This document shows positions 1 to 8,736 of a stretch of DNA of 21,280 nt, in pieces. The notes beneath the pieces are model-generated. The model saw nothing but the letters and a program-made list of their open reading frames with translations, was not told the DNA's origin and did no database searches. Origin of the DNA: RYN-428 sp035695715 (GTDB lineage Bacteria > Planctomycetota > Phycisphaerae > Tepidisphaerales > Tepidisphaeraceae); assembly GCA_035695715.1 (NCBI GenBank), contig DASRRM010000505.1, positions 1-21,280 of the forward strand, given 5' to 3'. Every line of letters starts with the position of its first letter. Positions within the stretch are counted from its first letter, which is position 1. The position numbers and the translations under genes were made by a program.

Positions 1-148
1 GAAGATTTGCCAGTCGCCGCCACAAACCCCCCCTTAATTCATACGCGCGAGGCGAGAGATCCTTCTGTTCTTCGAGGAGAATTGTGCAATTATTAACGCC
101 GAAATCGTGGACGAAATCCATTTTGCGACGGAGACTAGCTACGTCCTA

Positions 149-190
149 CGTCCCGGTTTCATTCTCGTCCGTCCCGGTTTCATTCTCGTC
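149..190. repeat. Tandem 21-bp direct repeat, two perfect copies
   Basis: Two identical 21-base units lie back to back at 149-169 and 170-190. Each contains GTCCCGGTTTCATTCTCGTC. The reverse complement of the core, ATGAAACCGGGACG, recurs twice in the opposite orientation at 1691-1725, on the other side of the antiporter gene. Nothing codes across this stretch. It looks like a dispersed intergenic repeat unit; two abutting copies with no spacers are not a CRISPR array. Confidence 0.85.
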
Positions 191-213
191 TTTTGCTGTG
201 ACGTTGCAATGCT

Positions 214-263
214 GGTTAGCCGCGACGCGCAGCGGAGCGCTCCGCTGCGCGTCGCGGCTAACC
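214..263. repeat. 50-bp perfect palindrome with no loop (REP-like element or terminator)
   Basis: The 25-base arm at 214-238, starting GGTTAGCCGCGACGCGCAGC, is exactly the reverse complement of 239-263. The centre is GGAGCGCTCC and there are no unpaired bases. It begins 11 bases beyond the antiporter stop codon on that gene's downstream side, so it could end its transcription. There is no T-tract after it, so a classical intrinsic terminator is not shown. A repetitive extragenic palindrome is the other reading. Confidence 0.8.
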
Positions 264-274
264 TTCCACAGAGC

Positions 275-1531
275 CTAAAGCGGCACAACCTCCACGCGCC
301 CGCTGCCGCACTTGCGGCGAATGAGCCGTCCGAAAGTCAGTCCCTGCACGACGATTGAGAAGACGACGACGATATACGCCGCGGCGAGCAGCGTGTCGCG
401 GTGGTCGGCGGCAGGAAGGGCGAGCGCCAGGGCGAGCGAAATACCGCCGCGCAGGCCGCCCCAGGTGAGCAACGGCACCGAGCCGCGAAGCAGCGGCCGA
501 CGCGCCGCGGCCAAACCTGCGGACATGCCCCAGGCGATGCCCAGGCGGGCCAGAAGCGACACGACGATGGCCGCCGTGCCCACCCAAAGCGACGCGGTTC
601 GAAGCGGCAGGATGATCACTTCCAATCCCATCAGCATGAACAGCCCGACGTTGAGGAATTCGTCGATCAGTTCCCAGAACTCATCGACGCGCCGGGCGGT
701 TTGCGGCGACATCGAAAACCCGGCCCCGTGATTCCCGACGGTCAGCCCGGCAACCACGACCGCGATCGGCGCCGAGACATGAAAAGCCTCGGCCAGCGCA
801 TAGCTGCCGGTGGCCGCGGCAAGGGTGAGCAGCACTTCGACTTGATAGCGGTCCACGCGCTTGAGCAGCAGCAGGGCGATGCCGCCGGTTATCACCCCGG
901 CCACCACCGCGCCGCCGATCTCATACGTCAGCATCGCGGCAGTATCGAAGGCGGAGGGCAGCTTTTCGCCCCCGGCGACACCGAGAATTGCCATGAAGGC
1001 CACAACGCCCACGCCGTCGTTGAAGAGCGATTCCCCGGAAATTTGCGTTTCGATCGATTTGGGCGCGCCGGCGGATTTCATGATGCCCAAAACGGCGATC
1101 GGATCGGTCGGCGAAATGAGCGCGCCGAACAGCAGGCAGGCGATCCACGGCACTGGTAATCTCAACCAGTGTAGGATGACGAACAATCCGCCCGCCACGG
1201 CGAATATGGAAACCCCCGTCCCCACGACCGCCAGCAACGTGACCGGCAGCCATTCCCGCTTCAGGTCCTTCAACTTGATGTGCATTGCGCCGGCAAAAAG
1301 CAGGAACGGCAACATTCCATGGAACACGATATGGTAAAAATCGATCCCCTCGACGAGATGCGCCAGCCGCCCGCGAAAGCCGTTCTCGGCGTGGCCGAAG
1401 AACACCAGCGCGACCGACGCCAGCAGTGAGATCAGCATGACGCCGATCGTGCTGGGGAGCTTGATATATTTGTAATTGATCCAGCTCAGGACCGCCGCTA
1501 TGGAAACGAGGATGCTGGCGATCTGGAACAT
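275..1531 (-). CDS. CPA1-family Na+/H+ antiporter (NhaP-like)
   Basis: Predicted 418-residue inner-membrane protein that exchanges Na+ (or K+) for protons, for pH and salt homeostasis. The sequence is almost entirely hydrophobic helices, about 12 segments, starting with a helix typical of CPA1 proteins (INYKYIKLPSTIGVMLISLL). Two family motifs are visible: SPTDPIAVLG (Asp143) and GESLFNDGVGVV (Asn171-Asp172). By family knowledge, an Asn-Asp pair goes with electroneutral CPA1 exchange. The C-terminus is a short basic tail with no large regulatory domain. I chose ATG 1531 because its N-terminus matches the family; a GTG at 1567 would add 12 residues. Neither start has a strong ribosome-binding site. 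The stop of an hrpA remnant lies 6 bases before the GTG, so the gene may once have been read through from hrpA. Ion specificity cannot be read from the sequence. Confidence 0.9.
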   Translation of the reverse strand: MFQIASILVSIAAVLSWINYKYIKLPSTIGVMLISLLASVALVFFGHAENGFRGRLAHLVEGIDFYHIVFHGMLPFLLFAGAMHIKLKDLKREWLPVTLLAVVGTGVSIFAVAGGLFVILHWLRLPVPWIACLLFGALISPTDPIAVLGIMKSAGAPKSIETQISGESLFNDGVGVVAFMAILGVAGGEKLPSAFDTAAMLTYEIGGAVVAGVITGGIALLLLKRVDRYQVEVLLTLAAATGSYALAEAFHVSAPIAVVVAGLTVGNHGAGFSMSPQTARRVDEFWELIDEFLNVGLFMLMGLEVIILPLRTASLWVGTAAIVVSLLARLGIAWGMSAGLAAARRPLLRGSVPLLTWGGLRGGISLALALALPAADHRDTLLAAAYIVVVFSIVVQGLTFGRLIRRKCGSGRVEVVPL

Positions 1532-1573
1532 CGGCGTTTTGTATAACAGCGGGGCACGATTCGCCACTGACCG

Positions 1574-1690
1574 CTACCGCGCCGGCACCTGCTCCCACAA
1601 CTTCTCCAGCCTTTGCAGAGATACCGGCACAGTAGTCTTCAGCTCCTGCGCGAAAAGCGAAATACGCAGCTCTTCCAGCATCCAGCGGCG
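1574..1690 (-). pseudogene. hrpA: 3'-terminal remnant of hrpA-like ATP-dependent RNA helicase
   Basis: Read on the minus strand, the last 38 codons give RRWMLEELRISLFAQELK, then TTVPVSLQRLEKLWEQVPAR and a TAG stop. The pattern LEELR-SLFAQEL-T--PVS--RLEKLWE is what I know as the extreme C-terminus (DUF3418 end) of HrpA helicases, which are usually about 1300 residues. Everything upstream is missing: homology stops at the tandem repeat at 1685-1724, after which the frame reads only repeat DNA. This looks like a deletion or insertion breakpoint at the repeat, leaving a non-functional tail beside the antiporter. The identification rests on recall of the family, without a database search. Confidence 0.72.
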
Positions 1691-1724
1691 GATGAAACCG
1701 GGACGCGGCGGATGAAACCGGGAC
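1685..1724. repeat. Tandem 20-bp direct repeat, two perfect copies
   Basis: The unit GCGGCGGATGAAACCGGGAC occurs at 1685-1704 and again at 1705-1724. It shares ATGAAACCGGGACG, in inverted orientation, with the pair at 149-190. A degenerate third copy, GGCGAATGAAACCCGTCCCG, follows at 1746-1765. The repeat abuts the point where hrpA homology stops. Confidence 0.85.
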
Positions 1725-1744
1725 GGAGGTAGTATTTTTGCGGA

Positions 1745-1871
1745 GGGCGAATGAAACCCGTCCCGCTTCGCCTTTCCCGGGTTGGCATGTCCCAACTTGT
1801 CTCCGAATGTCTCCTGTTTGCAGTCCCGGCTGCCATGGGACATCGCGATTATACCGCCGTTTCATTCGCCC
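1745..1871. repeat. Small inverted-repeat element with 10-bp-phased heptamers
   Basis: It is bounded by the 13-bp perfect inverted repeat 1745-1757/1859-1871. The interior carries TGTCCCA, TGTCTCC and TGTCTCC at one helical turn spacing (1788, 1798, 1808), plus the inverted pair 1787-1794/1836-1843. It does not code. It may be a miniature mobile element or a regulator-binding array; the sequence alone does not decide. Confidence 0.5.
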
Positions 1872-1930
1872 CGTTGCCGTTGGGTTGAACCTGCGTTTTT
1901 AAACCGCGCCGGCGGCGGGATAGAAGTCAA

Positions 1931-4900
1931 TCATGCCCGCATTTGTGGCAGTTTTCCTGGGGCGGGGTCGGGCGGGGGCGATTGTTGGGCTGGGTCAAGG
2001 GGTTTGTCGGGACGCGGCAAGGCGGCTGCCGCACGCGATTCCTCCGGCGACAGCTTCAAAGGCAGATGATGCAGATAGTGGATTCCATCCACGCCGCTCT
2101 CGACCAGCAGCGTTTTTCCGTCAGGAGAGAAGTAGAGGCGTTCGATGGTCTCGCCGGCGATCTTGTCCTCATCAATGCGCGGCTCCTGCTTTTCGCCACT
2201 TTCGCGATTGAAGAAAATAACCTCGCCCTTGCCGCAACACGCCACGATCGGCAGCAATGGGTGAAAGGCCAGTTCATGGGTAGAGGCTCCGTCCTTGCAA
2301 TTATAGTTGACTGGCAATTTGCTGAGGTCGAGCGGATCCCAGCCGCCCAGGTTCTTTGATCCTTGCGGGTAGCCGGTGTTGGAGAGATACGTCGCCTGTT
2401 TCCCATCTGGAGACAGACGCAGGCCCACTCCGCCGCCGCCCACGTCTTCGCGGAAGGCCACGCGGTCCGGGATGCCGTGTGCGTCCAGGTCGTAGCGGGC
2501 CATCGAATCGATCGAGCCATAGCGGGGAACGATCCAGATGCGGTCGGGGTTATCGATGATGTCGTGGCCGGCCTGGTAGATTTCCTGCCATCCCGCCATC
2601 AGGAACCTCCCGTTGGGCGAGATGCAAAGCCATTGCCCGATCCAATTGTCGTTGGTGTGGGCGTCGCCGGTGGTTTCATCCAGGATGAGGAAATGATGGC
2701 TCGGCACATCGCTTTGCTGCACGTAGGAAATGTAGCAAATCGGCCGGGTCGGATGGAGCGTCAGCTCGATCAGCGCACTGAAGGCAACCGCCCGGCTGCG
2801 GATCGTCTTGAGCGTGACCTTGTCGATCAGGTCGATCGTCCGCGGCTCGTTGGAAATGGCGACGTAATACTTTTCCCGCTCGGCGATGGCGATGTAGCTT
2901 CGCGGCAGCGTTTGCGTCTTTTGGATGGTGAAACCATCGGCGGCGGTGATGGCCAGTTGGTTCCCGCTCAGGATCAGCCCATGTCCGCCGCGACCAATCG
3001 TGTATTGGTAATGCTCCGAAGGGAGTTCGATGCGGCTTGCGTCGGCCTTGGCGATTTCGCCGGTCGAAACCGTCCCATCCGGGGCACTGGCCACCGGACG
3101 CGTGACGGCGATGTCAAAAGCGTGCGGCACTTCATGTCCCGCGGCGTCGCTGATGGAAAGAATGACATTCGCCTTTCCGCCCACCGGCCTTTCGGTTGGC
3201 TTCCAAGTCACCAGGCCCGTGCCCGAAACGGTCAGCCCTGGCGGACCTGCCTCAATTTTATATTTCGCGGTCGTCTTGGCCGGGACGATTTCGATCTGGT
3301 AGCTGTAGGTGGAATTCAGTGCCACTTGGGGCGAGGGCAGCGAGATGACCGCCAGCGTTTGCGACGCGGGCGCGGGTGTGCCGCTTGTCGCCCCGGCGAC
3401 GGTGGAACCCACGGAAAATTTCATCACGCCAAATTCGTCGTCGGTCTTGGGAATCACGGCCAGCGAACTCGAATCGGGAAGATAAATCAGCCGTGGTTCT
3501 CCCTTGCTGTTCCCGCCGCACAATCCGCAATGGCTCCAATCGCCCGAGGCGTCGGCGTTGCCAAGGTCGGGCAGGCTGTCGATCTCGGTGAGAATCCGCC
3601 GGTCGTTGGTTGTGCACAGCGCCATTCCCGTGCCGTTCTTCACCTGCTTGACGGCGATGAAAAATCGCCGGTCGGAGGTGGGAAGGCAATTCCAGTATCC
3701 CTTCTCGCGCAGATCGCACGACACGGCCTTGCCGAGAGCGCTGAAGAATTTCGTGCCGTACATCACGAACGAACCGTCGGCGGTGGCCGTGAATTTGCGC
3801 GTGGCCATCGACCAGACATCGGCCGAGTTGATGGTGGATGCCACGCCATGATGAAGATGGCCGATGATGAACCCCGAAGGGCTGGCATAGGGATCCCAGG
3901 CGACGACGGTCGAGCCATCGGCAGAGACGCGATAGTCAAACCACCAATCGGGATTGCCCGCCGGCAGCTTACCCGAGTGCCTGATTGGCAGAAGCGTGGT
4001 TTCATCAATTGCGACCAACTCGTTGCCGAAATAGAGGAACACCGGCCCGGCGGACGCGTTGCCCATCTTGATGTCCTTGAGCGGTTTATTCTCGGGGATC
4101 GGGGCGGATTTCAATCGCCCCCGGGTTTTCAGGCTGTAACGCTGAAGGATTTTCTGGTCCGGCAGTGCGACGATAATCGAGTCAGCGCCGCAGGTGAATC
4201 GCACGTTGTCCGCACCCATCGGGATGACGCCGGTCGCCTTGCCGGTGACGGCGTCGTAGAGGGCCAGTTGCCGGGCCTTTGGCTCGTAAAAGACCAGCGT
4301 CTTACCGCCGGCGGCAGCATGAAATTCCTTGAACGGCTCCTCCAAATGGGTCACTTCGCCGATATATGGACCCGCCGCGGCCTCCGGCGGCTGAGCTGCG
4401 GGATGTGTACGCGTGGGCATTGCCGGCGGCGCAGCGGGCGCTGGGTTTGCAGGAGCGGGCTTCGGCCCGCGCGCCGGCGGGGTCGAAACGACTGGCGGCG
4501 GCGGCGCGACTGCAACCACTGCCGGCTTATCCCCCACAACCCGAAGCACGAACGTCTGGAAAATCGTCTGCCCGGATGCGTCGCCGATCTGCACAATCAC
4601 GCTGGCGCTGTCGTCGGCAAAGGTCTTCGGGACGTTCCACGTTATCGTTGACGTGCCACTATCCAGCGCCATGCCCGGCGGCCCGGATTGCAACTCGGCC
4701 TTCACTTTGCCGCGCTTGGATTGAACCTTCATCGCGTACTCATACCTGGCCCCGCGATGGGCGACCGACGGCGGCGTCGATCCGACGAACAGGTAATCGA
4801 TGCCGCTGGCGGCAAGTTGGGTCGCCAGGTCAAACTTTCGCACCCGAAGCTCTTTGCCTCCTTCGGCCAACGTCACCAGCGCGTTCATTGAGGGAATCAG

Positions 4901-5860
4901 ATGAATTCGCTCTCCCAGCGGCATCCTGGTGGTCTGCTCCAGCTCCGGCAAATTGCCCAGGGTAATCAGTGGCCGTGCATCGGCATTACTGAAAAGCGAC
5001 AGCGTGGACTTCTTGAGCACCGCCAGCGAAAAATCGGGGTCGTCGGCGGGGATGGGCGTCCCCTCGATGCCGGAAACCTTGCTTGTCAGGTCGGCGTGCA
5101 AAATTTCGGATTTTTCGGGAAAGACCAGCGCGCCGTTGCCGCTGATGAGCGTATCGCCGCTGGCATAGCCGCCGGCGTGATTGTCGGCGACGTCGTTCCC
5201 AATGATGGAGGAGATTTCGACTCCCGCCCATCCGCCGCCACAGGCGATCACCGTCGATCCGTCGAAGGAGACGTGAATATGCACCGGTCCCCAGGCGCCG
5301 CCGTCGTTTCCCCAATGGGTCGAGGGGAATTTGCGTGCGGCGAGGGTGGTCGGATCGAGCACCCAGCAGCGTTTGCTTTTCCGTTCGGCCAGCAGGATGA
5401 CCGGGCCGTTCACCGCCGCGCCGGTCACCATGGCGGCAATGCCTCCTTCTGGCGCGTTAACGGTCAATTCGAGTTTTTGCCGGGCGAGATCCCATCGCTG
5501 GATTTGCCGAAGCTCCTTCAGGCCGATGAACAGCTTGTCCATGCTGGCGCAGAAGACCAGGTCATCGGTCGGCACGGGAAGATATTTGACGATCTTTCGC
5601 TGGCTGACGTCGAAGATGGCAAGCTGTTGCAATTTCGCGAGGTGAAGAACGAGGTATTTCCCCGCTCCGCCGGTCGAGACCGCGTCCGCCGCTGCCGGCA
5701 GCTTGACGGCCGTCCAATCCATGACGGCCGGCTGGGTCGTATCCGGGGTCTTGGGCTGGGGTTTGGGTTTGCCCATCGCGCCCGATGCGACCAGCGCGAA
5801 GCAGATCGCCGGCAAACCGGCATAAAGTCCACAAAACGTCCGGCGGAAACAACTGCGCAT
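1931..5860 (-). CDS. Secreted triple beta-propeller / He_PIG domain protein
   Basis: Predicted 1309-residue exported protein of unknown function. Residues 1-30 are a Sec-type signal (basic MRSCFRR, hydrophobic GLYAGLPAICFALVASGA). A propeller-like module spans about 45-355, with an SFDGSTV turn. A He_PIG/cadherin-like domain follows at 360-442 (QSGPPGMALD...TITWNVP). A proline-rich linker covers 443-497, a second propeller-like module 498-840, a second He_PIG domain 845-921 (EAGPPGLTVSG...LVTWKPTE) and a third propeller-like module 935-1268 (SPNGRFLMAG, LSPDGKQATYL, FSPDGKTLL). The tail is proline-rich. Modules 1 and 2 are visibly related (KYLVLHLAKLQQLAIFDVSQ against KTLVFYEPKARQLALYDAVT), which points to internal duplication. 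I chose ATG 5860 because the signal peptide begins there; an in-frame ATG at 5953 would bury it. Such proteins are common in planctomycetes and probably bind ligands or proteins outside the cytoplasm. No catalytic motif is seen. Confidence 0.85.
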   Translation of the reverse strand: MRSCFRRTFCGLYAGLPAICFALVASGAMGKPKPQPKTPDTTQPAVMDWTAVKLPAAADAVSTGGAGKYLVLHLAKLQQLAIFDVSQRKIVKYLPVPTDDLVFCASMDKLFIGLKELRQIQRWDLARQKLELTVNAPEGGIAAMVTGAAVNGPVILLAERKSKRCWVLDPTTLAARKFPSTHWGNDGGAWGPVHIHVSFDGSTVIACGGGWAGVEISSIIGNDVADNHAGGYASGDTLISGNGALVFPEKSEILHADLTSKVSGIEGTPIPADDPDFSLAVLKKSTLSLFSNADARPLITLGNLPELEQTTRMPLGERIHLIPSMNALVTLAEGGKELRVRKFDLATQLAASGIDYLFVGSTPPSVAHRGARYEYAMKVQSKRGKVKAELQSGPPGMALDSGTSTITWNVPKTFADDSASVIVQIGDASGQTIFQTFVLRVVGDKPAVVAVAPPPPVVSTPPARGPKPAPANPAPAAPPAMPTRTHPAAQPPEAAAGPYIGEVTHLEEPFKEFHAAAGGKTLVFYEPKARQLALYDAVTGKATGVIPMGADNVRFTCGADSIIVALPDQKILQRYSLKTRGRLKSAPIPENKPLKDIKMGNASAGPVFLYFGNELVAIDETTLLPIRHSGKLPAGNPDWWFDYRVSADGSTVVAWDPYASPSGFIIGHLHHGVASTINSADVWSMATRKFTATADGSFVMYGTKFFSALGKAVSCDLREKGYWNCLPTSDRRFFIAVKQVKNGTGMALCTTNDRRILTEIDSLPDLGNADASGDWSHCGLCGGNSKGEPRLIYLPDSSSLAVIPKTDDEFGVMKFSVGSTVAGATSGTPAPASQTLAVISLPSPQVALNSTYSYQIEIVPAKTTAKYKIEAGPPGLTVSGTGLVTWKPTERPVGGKANVILSISDAAGHEVPHAFDIAVTRPVASAPDGTVSTGEIAKADASRIELPSEHYQYTIGRGGHGLILSGNQLAITAADGFTIQKTQTLPRSYIAIAEREKYYVAISNEPRTIDLIDKVTLKTIRSRAVAFSALIELTLHPTRPICYISYVQQSDVPSHHFLILDETTGDAHTNDNWIGQWLCISPNGRFLMAGWQEIYQAGHDIIDNPDRIWIVPRYGSIDSMARYDLDAHGIPDRVAFREDVGGGGVGLRLSPDGKQATYLSNTGYPQGSKNLGGWDPLDLSKLPVNYNCKDGASTHELAFHPLLPIVACCGKGEVIFFNRESGEKQEPRIDEDKIAGETIERLYFSPDGKTLLVESGVDGIHYLHHLPLKLSPEESRAAAALPRPDKPLDPAQQSPPPDPAPGKLPQMRA

Positions 5861-5984
5861 GACATAACCCCACAAGTGCAAAGTATTCGACCCGTGCAAA
5901 TAGATAAATGGCCGACCAAGAATCGGCTGCAGTGATTGTTTCACATCTGTCATCGCGATGCAATGCGTTTCCAAATGAACGGCT

Positions 5985-8729
5985 TTAATTCCCCTCGCTT
6001 GCTGTGATGCACAGGTCCAGATAATCCGCCGGAGCCTCGTTTTGCAGCTTGGCGTTGCGATATTCGCGGGCGGCGTCGGTGTTGCGGCCGAGGCGGCGAT
6101 AGACCCGGGCCATTTCCAGGGGCGATACCTTCGCGCCGCCGGCGCGGGCACGCTCCAGAAGCTCAATTGCCAGGTCGTCGCTGTAACGAAAGGCGTACCA
6201 CTGCCCGATGGCGGCCAGGGCGGCGGGGTCGCCGGGGTGCTGGTCGAGCGTCGCGCGGGCGGCTTGCATCCTCGGCGATAGCGCGCGTTCCTGCGCTGCC
6301 AGGCTGAAGTCGCAGTCGATGGAGACTTCTCCAGAGACAAGCAAGTGCTTTCCGTCAGTGGCGATGCGCAGGGCGCGCTGGCTGCCCCCGACGCGAAACG
6401 ATCGGATCTCGCGGCCGCTGGCGGTGTCCCACAGCCAGATCGTGGCGTCTTCGCCGCAGCCGGCGATCCATGTGGCATCCGGCGCGATGGCAACATGGCC
6501 GATCGGAGTGCCGTGCGTGGAGAAGGTGCGAACCGATTCTCCGGTCCTGGTGTTTCTCACTTCGATGATGTCGGTGGCGCTGGTGGAAAGAAGCAACTGC
6601 CCATCGCGCGACAACGCCGCGTCGCGGGTTTGATAATCCGTGTCGGAAGTGAATAAATTCAGCTTGTTTCCTCTGGCGGCGTCGATCACCAGAATATCGG
6701 GACTGGCGTCTTCACTCCAGGCGGCGATGACGCGGCCGTCGCCTGAGAATGCGGCGGATTGGACATATTGCTCGAAATTCTTTCGCCATACCTGGCGATT
6801 GGCATCGTCATCATGCAAAACCAGGCCGCCTTTTTCATCAAACAGCGAATAGCGTCCATCTGGCGAACGGGCAAGCCATTGGCCCGTATCGCGCGGCCTG
6901 CTGACCAGGCTTCCGCTGGACACCTCCCATTCGCGGGCGGTGCGCTGGGCGCTGGTGGCGTAGACCTGCGATATGCCATGGCGAAAAACAGTGAGGGAAG
7001 AAGTGTTTTTGGAATCGGGCAGGATGCGAAGATCCGTTCCGGTGGCGAGATCGACGACGTGCAGTTTGTCGTCGCCGCCACTCACCAGCGCGCAGCGGCC
7101 ATCGGGGGAGAGGTCGCGGGCTTCGCCATGCAGTTGCGGCGGTTTGGCATCAAGATCCCACAACTTCATCGGCGCGATCCGGTCATACCCGCTGGTGACC
7201 AGCCGCCGGCCGTCAGGGGAAAGCGCCGCGGCGAGGACCCACCCTTCATGCGGGGCGATGTTCTGCACTTCTTTCGATTTGGCCAGATCCCATACGCGCA
7301 CCGATTTGTCCCACCCCGCCGTCACCGCGCGGGTGGAACTGCTTGCGATGAAACTGGCCGCGCTGATCTGCGCGCCGTCGTGGCCGGCGAGGGTTTGCTC
7401 CACCTGCCAGGTGTCGGTGTTCCAGATGGACAATCCCTTCCCGACTGTCTCGGCCAGAAGCCGCGAACCATCGGCGGAAATCGCCACCACGACGCCGTCG
7501 CTGGGAAGCGAGCGGATCACCTTCGCTGACTCAACGTCGATGATCTGGATCGCATCAGAAACCACGGCAATGCGATTTCCGCCGGGGAAAAAGCGGATGC
7601 ATCGGACCGCGTGTTTCAAGGGGATGTCGGCTTTGGATTGGCCGGTATGGCTGTCCCAAAGATGCAGCGTGTTGTCGTAACCGCCGGAGGCCAGAAGCGT
7701 GCCATCGGGGGAAAACGCGACGGCCTGCACATATTTATGATTGGTCGGCTGGATAAGGCGTGGCGGATCATTGCCGTCGGTTTTCCAGAGCCGCACGGTT
7801 CCATCGGCGCTGCCGGTGGCAAGGGTTGCGCCGTCGGGGGAGAAGGCGACGGACATGATCGCACCTTCGTGTCCCGCTCGCTCGTGCAGAAGGCGGCCGG
7901 TCAATGGATCCCACAAGCGCAGGATTTTTTGCCCGTCCCCGGTGGCCAGAAGATGGCCATCCGGGGAGAAGGCGATCGCCAATGAGGGCCATTGGGGGGT
8001 TTGCCATTCCAGCAACGGAGGCCGGCTGCTGCACTGGGCCGACCAGAGACCAGTGTCGGCGGCGAAGGTGGACAACCCCAGCTTTTCCAACGCCAACGCC
8101 GCCTGGCGATACGTCGCCCGCGCGGTCAGCCAGCGATTGGCCAGCGAATAGGCGTCGGCCTGCAGCACCAGCCCCTCGGCGACTTGCTGCTCGGCGCGGC
8201 GGCGCTGCTCGATCGCAATGCGTTCATTTGCGACTGCCACCTTTTGTGCCGCCACCGCGGCTTGTCGCGCGCGCATCTCGGCCTGCCGATGCGATTCGGT
8301 GCGCCTTTGCTCCTGCCGCAAAGCGCGGACATATGCCGATGGGCCAACCACGGCGACAATCAGGAGGATAATGAGCAGCGTGGCGACGAGCGGATTTCTG
8401 CGGTACCAGAGCCCGAGCCGGCCGGCGGTTGTGGGCCTGGCCGCGACGGTGGGCCGATTGGTCCGGCACGCGTCGAGGTCCTCGGCCATCGCCGCCGCGC
8501 TGGCATAGCGCAACTCCGGATCGCGCGACATCGCCTTGGCGACGATCGCGACGGCCGCCCTGGAAATTTTCCGCTCCACCGGCAGCGGATCGGGTGGCCG
8601 CCCGCTGGAAAGCTGGTCGAGAATCGCCTGCCAGCTCGAGCCGCCGGAATGACCCGCCGGCGATTGATATGGCGGGCGTCCGGAGAACAAAAAATACAGG
8701 ATGGCGCCCAGCGCGTAGATGTCGGATGC
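5985..8729 (-). pseudogene. WD40-repeat Ser/Thr protein kinase, 5'-truncated
   Basis: About 914 codons remain and run without a stop. Reading starts inside the kinase C-lobe at SDIYALGAILYFLFSGRPPY (subdomain IX, near 8726) and continues through the conserved RDPELRYASAAAMAEDLDA. A transmembrane helix (NPLVATLLIILLIVAVVG, about 8330-8398) and an Arg/Gln/Ala-rich coiled coil (about 8160-8325) follow. Next come WD40 repeats (AFSPDGHLLATG...LRLWD, AFSPDGATLATGSADGTVRLW, AFSPDGTLLASG; about 7995-6310) and a TPR-like tail (about 6290-5988). The Gly-rich loop, catalytic HRD loop and DFG motif, which lie upstream in every family member, are absent. Antisense sigma-factor sequence stands there instead. 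It cannot be an active kinase as read. The frame stays open upstream of 8729, but that part has no kinase homology. Confidence 0.88.
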
Positions 8730-8736
8730 CTGGTCT
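8722..8736. other. Head-to-head fusion junction between two truncated genes
   Basis: Minus-strand kinase homology (QASDIYALG) can be followed up to about 8729, and plus-strand sigma homology (LVYEEL) begins at 8730. No unassigned bases separate them, although each gene should continue past this point. See the corresponding finding for interpretations. Confidence 0.8.

Larger units (their letters stand above)
1568..1930. other. Gene-poor stretch with hrpA tail and several small repeats
   Basis: Besides the hrpA remnant and the tandem repeat, this stretch holds a 13-bp perfect inverted repeat (GGGCGAATGAAAC at 1745-1757 against 1859-1871). Inside it are three TGTCYCM heptamers starting at 1788, 1798 and 1808, exactly 10 bases apart. 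TGGGACAT at 1836-1843 mirrors ATGTCCCA at 1787-1794. No intact gene is seen. The downstream side of the propeller gene (1873-1930) is GC-rich without a convincing terminator. Confidence 0.6.

Noticed and set aside
149..190. Possible CRISPR repeats
   Set aside because: Only two units, directly adjacent, with no spacers and no cas genes in the window.
1873..1930. Terminator after the propeller gene
   Set aside because: GC-rich bases near 1903-1920 give only short overlapping pairings and no convincing stem with a T-tract in the right direction.
2363..4651. A 762-codon open frame on the plus strand inside the propeller gene
   Set aside because: It is antisense to a gene with a signal peptide and clear domains; its translation is Arg/Gly/Asp-rich with no domain pattern, as expected from GC-rich antisense DNA.
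7992..8729. Plus-strand open frame running into the sigma factor, making an apparent 418-residue protein
   Set aside because: The first 246 residues are the antisense of the kinase coiled coil, membrane helix and C-lobe; only the part from 8730 is sigma factor.
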